17,727 nucleotides of DNA from an uncultured Bacteroidales bacterium (GTDB lineage Bacteria > Bacteroidota > Bacteroidia > Bacteroidales > FEN-979): the NCBI GenBank assembly GCA_903928285.1, contig CAIYQH010000612.1, positions 1-17,727 of the forward strand, read 5' to 3'. The notes beneath the pieces are model-generated. The model was not told where the DNA came from. It did not search any database and saw nothing but the letters and a program-made list of their open reading frames with translations. Below are positions 13,706 through 17,727 of this stretch, piece by piece. The translations under genes and the position numbers were made by a program. Numbering within the stretch: the first letter of the stretch is position 1; the number at the start of each line of letters is the position of its first letter.

Positions 13706-14499
13706 GGTACACTGTTTCTTTTGTCGTTACCGTTTTCCTGATTGCCGGATGTTCGAAATCCTCTGAAACGGATTACGTCAGGTCAGGCCGGGTTCAGGTT
13801 GTATTCAGCCATGAAGTTGATCAGAAACTTTTATTGCCGGATACCCTTCTCTATTCGACCGGAACCAAACACCTTTATAAAGTTGCCGACCTTCAGTACT
13901 TTGTTTCGGACTTCATCCTCTGGCAAAAAGGGGGAAAACCTGTCCAAATCATGGCCGGCCTGGGAATCCACTATGTGGATATGCGGGTGCCCGAAACGCT
14001 GTCCTGGGCTCCTGCCGACGGGATCACCCCCGGCGCCTGTGATTCGGTTTCGTTCACCTTTGGAATCAGTGCAGCAAAAAACATCTCCAACCGCTTTCCG
14101 AACCCTCCCGAACGCGACATGGCATGGCCCGACATCCTTGGCGGGGGCTACCATTACATGAAGATGAATCTTGAATATACCAGCCACGCGGCTTCAGGAT
14201 TGAAACCATTTATGTTCCACCTCGGGATCGGTCAGTTATACAGCGCCGCCATGCCAAACCCCGATTCCATTACGGGATATGTTCAGAATGATTTCAGGGT
14301 TACGATCCCAACCATGTTTACCGTGGTTTCAGGCAAGATATGCACGATAGAATGTGCCATGCAGATTGACAGGTGGTTCGACGGACCGGCAACCTTCGAT
14401 TTTGACGATTATCCCGGAGGTATCATGCAATACCAGGAGGGTATGCACAAAGCCTGTTTAAACGGGCGTAAAGCTTTTATTATTACCGTGAGAAAGTAG
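13702..14499 (+). CDS. MbnP-like lipoprotein
   Basis: This 265-residue lipoprotein (signal VFLIAGC, lipid-modified Cys17) has the MbnP-like pattern. It contains YKVADLQYFVSDFIL (59-73), a DSVSFTFGI strand (114-122), AWPDILGGGYHYMKMNLEY (141-159), FMFHLG (170-175) and a C-terminal NDFRVTIP strand. In Methylosinus, MbnP is the partner of the diheme enzyme MbnH, which converts an MbnP tryptophan to kynurenine in a copper-related pathway. The next gene here is the expected diheme enzyme. Trp142 in the conserved WP...GGGYHYMK motif is my candidate for the modified residue; this is inference. Cys113, Cys214, Cys218 and Cys252 might form disulfides. The start overlaps the ung stop codon. No methanobactin precursor or TonB receptor is nearby, so the copper role should not be assumed. 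Confidence 0.78.
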   Translation: MRYTVSFVVTVFLIAGCSKSSETDYVRSGRVQVVFSHEVDQKLLLPDTLLYSTGTKHLYKVADLQYFVSDFILWQKGGKPVQIMAGLGIHYVDMRVPETLSWAPADGITPGACDSVSFTFGISAAKNISNRFPNPPERDMAWPDILGGGYHYMKMNLEYTSHAASGLKPFMFHLGIGQLYSAAMPNPDSITGYVQNDFRVTIPTMFTVVSGKICTIECAMQIDRWFDGPATFDFDDYPGGIMQYQEGMHKACLNGRKAFIITVRK

Positions 14500-14542
14500 G
14501 TCAGCCCAAGATCGGTTTACTATACATAAAATAAATTGTGAA

Positions 14543-15739
14543 ATGAAACAGGTACAACGATTGAAACGATTCCCGGGCCCTGGCTGCCTGGCCGGTTCTC
14601 GCCTGTTCCTGTTATTGTTTGGACTGATGTTATTCAGCCTTTCCTGCAAAAAAAATCAGCCGGTAACGGCGGCTTATCAGCCAACCCCCTATAAAATAGA
14701 GATTCCCCGCTTTTTCCCCGATGTGCTCAATATCCCGTCTGACAACCCGATGACGGTTGAAGGCGTGACTCTTGGCCGTTACCTTTTCTATGATGGCCGG
14801 ATGTCGGGACGGACCCAGCCCGATTCGCTGATGAGCTGCTCCACCTGTCACCTGCAGTCGCACTCGTTCGAATGCGGCATGGGAGAATCGCGGTTTTATG
14901 ATGGTCATCCCTACGGGTTGACAGGCATTTTCACTCCCCATTTCATGATGCCCATGATCAACCTGGTGTGGACCAATAAAGGATACCTGTGGAACGGGAA
15001 GGTATCTGCCGGGAATACCAACAAGGCAATGACAAACCTGGAAGATGTTACCTGGATGGCCATCGTGGCTCCCCATGAAATGGCGGGCGACACATCCAGG
15101 GTTGCCGCTTTGTTTCAAACCATACCCGGGTACCCACAGCTTTTTAAAAAGGCCTTTGGCTCCGATCATGTAACTGTGAAGAATATGGGACGTGCCATCG
15201 CCCAGTTCGTCAGAACCCTGGTTTCAGCCGACTCGAAATTCGACCGTTACCTGCGGGGCAGTTACCAGTTAAACAATTCCGAACGCAGCGGCTATGTGCT
15301 TTTTATGACCGAGCAGGGTGGCGATTGTTTTCACTGTCACGGAGGAGATGGCAACCCCGTGTTTACAACCAACCTGTTTTACAACAATGGCAAGGATTCG
15401 GTGTTCACCGACCCGGCCGACCGGTTTTCGGTAACAGGCAATGCCCTGGATATCGGCGCCTATAAGGCTCCTACCTTGCGCAACCTGGTTTTCAGGCCGC
15501 CCTATATGCACGACGGCCGTTTCAGCACGCTCGACGAGGTGCTCAATTTCTATAATTCACAACTGGTTTGGTCCCCGTCTATCAGCCCGATGATGCACCA
15601 TATCGGAACCCACGGCGTTCATCTGACCCCTTCGCAACTCTCCGACCTGAAGTCATTCCTGCTTGCATTGACCGACAGCTCCTTTGTAACCAATCCCGCC
15701 TTTTCAAGGCCGGCGGTGTTTCCCGACGGGTTGAAATGA
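14543..15739 (+). CDS. Diheme cytrochrome c peroxidase / MbnH-MauG-like lipoprotein
   Basis: This 398-residue exported diheme protein has two c-type heme sites, CSTCH (Cys99, Cys102, His103) and CFHCH (Cys262, Cys265, His266). It shows the typical order of the CcpA/MauG superfamily: LGRYLFYDGRMSG (78-90), NLVWTNKGYLWNG (140-152), a central APHEM (176-180), and C-terminal KAPTLRNLVFRPPYMHDGRFSTLDEVLNFY in 308-337. The long N-terminal region carries a hydrophobic stretch ending FSLSC (lipid-modified Cys35). The gene is 43 bases after the MbnP-like lipoprotein, which favours an MbnH-type partner oxidase over a simple H2O2 detoxifying peroxidase; the distinction cannot be proved here. It needs cytochrome c maturation machinery, not seen in this window. 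ispE begins 18 bases downstream. Confidence 0.87.
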   Translation: MKQVQRLKRFPGPGCLAGSRLFLLLFGLMLFSLSCKKNQPVTAAYQPTPYKIEIPRFFPDVLNIPSDNPMTVEGVTLGRYLFYDGRMSGRTQPDSLMSCSTCHLQSHSFECGMGESRFYDGHPYGLTGIFTPHFMMPMINLVWTNKGYLWNGKVSAGNTNKAMTNLEDVTWMAIVAPHEMAGDTSRVAALFQTIPGYPQLFKKAFGSDHVTVKNMGRAIAQFVRTLVSADSKFDRYLRGSYQLNNSERSGYVLFMTEQGGDCFHCHGGDGNPVFTTNLFYNNGKDSVFTDPADRFSVTGNALDIGAYKAPTLRNLVFRPPYMHDGRFSTLDEVLNFYNSQLVWSPSISPMMHHIGTHGVHLTPSQLSDLKSFLLALTDSSFVTNPAFSRPAVFPDGLK

Positions 15740-15757
15740 ACATGTAATGGCTGATAT

Positions 15758-16564
15758 ATGGTAATATTTCCTAATTGCAAAATCAACCTGGGGCTGAACA
15801 TCATCGGCAAACGCAGCGATGGCTATCACAATATTGAAACGGTATTTTATCCCGTGCCACTATGTGATGTCCTGGAGATCATCCCGGCAGGTGATGGAGT
15901 TTTCGGTTTCAGCTCCACAGGATTACCGGTTCCCGGGGAGGTTGACCGGAACCTATGCGTCAAAGCCTGGCTGCTGATGCAGCAGGAATTCGGCCTGCCC
16001 GCCGTAAAGATACACCTTCACAAGGTAATCCCGATGGGCGCCGGACTTGGAGGAGGCTCATCCGATGGGGCCCATACCCTTATCCTGCTTAACCAACTGT
16101 TCGATCTGGGTTTAGCTGCTGAACAACTGGAGAACTTTGCACGCCGCCTGGGTAGCGATTGTGCCTTTTTCATCCGGAACTCCCCTTGTTATGCTTGTGA
16201 AAAGGGCGACCGGTTTGAAGCTATCGGAATTGATCTTGCCGGACTAAACCTGGCATTGGTCCTTCCTGAGGTACATGTCAGCACGGCAGATGCCTATTCA
16301 ATGATTATCCCGGCGATTCCCCTGTTGCAGATCAAAGAGCTGGTCCGCTTGCCGGTAAGTGAATGGAAAGATAAGCTGGTAAATGATTTCGAAATACCTG
16401 TAATCGCGAAATACCCTGTGATCGGGAGCATTAAATCCACCCTCTATGATGCGGGAGCCCTCTATGCGGCAATGTCAGGCAGCGGAGCGGCTGTATTTGC
16501 CCTTTTTGGAGAAAGGTTTTCCCTGGACGGATTATTTCCAGGATGTTTTATCTGGCATACCTGA
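15758..16564 (+). CDS. ispE: 4-diphosphocytidyl-2-C-methyl-D-erythritol kinase
   Basis: This GHMP kinase of the non-mevalonate isoprenoid pathway phosphorylates CDP-methylerythritol. At 268 residues it is full length. It has the N-terminal PNCKINLGLNIIGKRSDGYH (5-24, Lys8), the ATP loop PMGAGLGGGSSDGA (92-105), GSDCAFFI (132-139, catalytic Asp134) and a C-terminal AMSGSGAAVFALF motif. It starts 18 bases after the diheme gene and is followed 26 bases later by the glycosyltransferase gene, in the same direction, so it probably belongs to the same transcript. Confidence 0.95.
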   Translation: MVIFPNCKINLGLNIIGKRSDGYHNIETVFYPVPLCDVLEIIPAGDGVFGFSSTGLPVPGEVDRNLCVKAWLLMQQEFGLPAVKIHLHKVIPMGAGLGGGSSDGAHTLILLNQLFDLGLAAEQLENFARRLGSDCAFFIRNSPCYACEKGDRFEAIGIDLAGLNLALVLPEVHVSTADAYSMIIPAIPLLQIKELVRLPVSEWKDKLVNDFEIPVIAKYPVIGSIKSTLYDAGALYAAMSGSGAAVFALFGERFSLDGLFPGCFIWHT

Positions 16565-16590
16565 GTTTCTATCAAATATTTTATCTTTGA

Positions 16591-17727
16591 ATGAAATTAC
16601 ACATCCCTGGTTTGCTTAAAAAATTGACAATTCCGTTAAAAAGTTTTCAGGCGATTGCCCTCCTGTTTATCCTCATTACGCTGGTGGCAACCTTGCAGGC
16701 TTATGTATTGCAGCGGAAAACCCTGCCCGGGCAGAAACCGGCCTATACAAAATACAACAACTATGTCATTTTCCAGCGCAGCTACTTTCACCTGATTGAG
16801 GGGAAAAACCTCTATGTCGAGTATCCTGCCGAACAGATCGATCTGTTCAAATACAGCCCGACCTTTGCCTTTTTATTCGGAGTATTGGCCTGGTTTCCCG
16901 ACTGGCTTGGATTGTCGCTTTGGAACCTTTTAAACACGCTGGTTTTTCTCCTGGCCATCTGGTACCTGCCTGCACCTGATATCAGAAAGAAGGCGCTGAT
17001 CCTGCTGTTGGCGCTGCCCGATATGGTGGTTTCCCTGCAGAACAGCCAGAGCAATGTCCTGGTGGCCGGACTGCTGATCCTGAGTTTCGGCCTGTTTGAA
17101 AAACAGCGCTATCTCCTGGCCACCCTGTGCATCATTACAACCTTCTATATCAAGATATTCGGGATTGTTGCCTTGATACTTTTCCTGTTCTACCCGGGAA
17201 GGATGAAAATCCTGCTTTACGCTGCGGGATCTTTCCTGCTGCTGGGGTTGCTCCCCCTGCCGGTGATAGGTCTGGAACAGTTCAAATCGTCCTATATCCA
17301 GTACTTTGAACTGCTGAAAACGGACCATTCCGTATTTTACGGTCTCTCGGTGATGGGCTGGTTGAAAAGCTGGTTCAGCCTGGATCCTTCGAAAATTATA
17401 GTCGTAGTCGCCGGCTTCCTGCTGATGTGTTTCCCTTTGTTTCGGTATCGTTCCCTGCCTGAATACAGGGTCAGGGTACTCCTTCTGACCGCCGTGCTGA
17501 TATGGGTGGTGATTTTCAACCACAGGGCCGAGTCGCCCAGCTTTATCATCGCCACTTCGGGAATTTATATCTGGCTTCTGTCGTTCAGACCAAGGCCAGT
17601 TGAGATCGCGCTCCTTTGCCTGGTATTCATATTCACATCGCTTTCGGCAAGCAACATTTTTCCGGGCCATATCAGGGAGGATTTCCTGGAACCCTACGTA
17701 ATCAAAGCGGTTCCCTGTATCCTTGTC
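16591..17727 (+). CDS. GT87/DUF2029-like membrane glycosyltransferase, 3' end outside window
   Basis: This open frame runs from the ATG at 16591 to the last base without a stop, 379 residues visible. A hydrophobic segment at about 19-40 is followed by a periplasmic loop with YTKYNNYVIFQRSYFHLIEGKNLY in 52-75. Further helices lie near 90-125, 135-170, 175-200, 207-225, 268-284, 293-309 and 336-352. Motifs NSQSN (151-155) and FNHRAESPSFIIA (309-321) resemble the GT87 polyprenyl-phosphate-mannose-dependent transferases (DUF2029). The product probably transfers a sugar from a lipid donor at the inner membrane; acceptor unknown. It follows ispE by 26 bases. TATCTTTG at 16582-16589 lies one base before the ATG, too close to serve it as a normal promoter. 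Confidence 0.78.
   Translation, partial: MKLHIPGLLKKLTIPLKSFQAIALLFILITLVATLQAYVLQRKTLPGQKPAYTKYNNYVIFQRSYFHLIEGKNLYVEYPAEQIDLFKYSPTFAFLFGVLAWFPDWLGLSLWNLLNTLVFLLAIWYLPAPDIRKKALILLLALPDMVVSLQNSQSNVLVAGLLILSFGLFEKQRYLLATLCIITTFYIKIFGIVALILFLFYPGRMKILLYAAGSFLLLGLLPLPVIGLEQFKSSYIQYFELLKTDHSVFYGLSVMGWLKSWFSLDPSKIIVVVAGFLLMCFPLFRYRSLPEYRVRVLLLTAVLIWVVIFNHRAESPSFIIATSGIYIWLLSFRPRPVEIALLCLVFIFTSLSASNIFPGHIREDFLEPYVIKAVPCILV

Noticed and set aside
16930..17670. A 246-residue minus-strand frame at the right edge.
   Set aside because: It lies opposite the open, membrane-protein-like GT87 frame that continues to the window end; its Gln-rich sequence is the reverse complement of Leu codons.

Overview
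This window looks like chromosomal DNA from a member of the Bacteroidota, probably an uncultured or environmental Bacteroidales-like lineage. The evidence is a secreted enzyme with a type IX secretion (T9SS) C-terminal sorting domain, a DUF2723 membrane protein, a CarboxypepD_reg-like protein, lipoproteins with Bacteroidota-style lipoboxes, promoters of the TAnnTTTG type (one with a well-spaced upstream TTTG), and almost no Shine-Dalgarno sequences. I cannot name the genus.

Layout, left to right. (1) 1-647: a RAYT-type HUH transposase whose start codon overlaps a perfect hairpin and which is preceded by a C-rich direct repeat. (2) 696-3374, minus strand: a T9SS-exported heparinase II/III-like polysaccharide lyase. 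(3) 3375-3687: a 313-base gene-free stretch with imperfect 7-base tandem repeats around a possible stem-loop. (4) 3688-5004: a secreted CarboxypepD_reg-like protein. (5) 5045-6514, minus strand: gpmA followed by a PPP-family phosphatase, divergent from (6) 6598-10298: a DUF2723 multi-membrane protein translationally coupled to a polysaccharide deacetylase. (7) radC (minus) and birA (plus), divergent around a palindrome-rich spacer. (8) 11925-12905, minus strand: an outer-membrane beta-barrel-like protein and, upstream of it, a 40-residue lipoprotein gene with its own promoter and a UACG-tetraloop terminator. (9) 13025 to the window end, plus strand: ung, an MbnP-like lipoprotein, a diheme MbnH/CcpA-like peroxidase lipoprotein, ispE, and a GT87/DUF2029 membrane glycosyltransferase that runs off the window.

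Most genes are ordinary housekeeping or envelope functions. The most biologically interesting part is the mbnP-mbnH pair at 13702-15739. In methanotrophs this pair carries out a diheme-catalysed oxidation of a partner-protein tryptophan. Here both partners carry lipoprotein signals and sit between two metabolic and repair genes. The next most interesting items are the structured intergenic element at about 3450-3633, the hairpin at the RAYT start codon, and the small lipoprotein unit at 12721-12971. I saw no rRNA, tRNA, CRISPR array, prophage or conjugative module. All family assignments come from reading motifs by eye, not from database searches.
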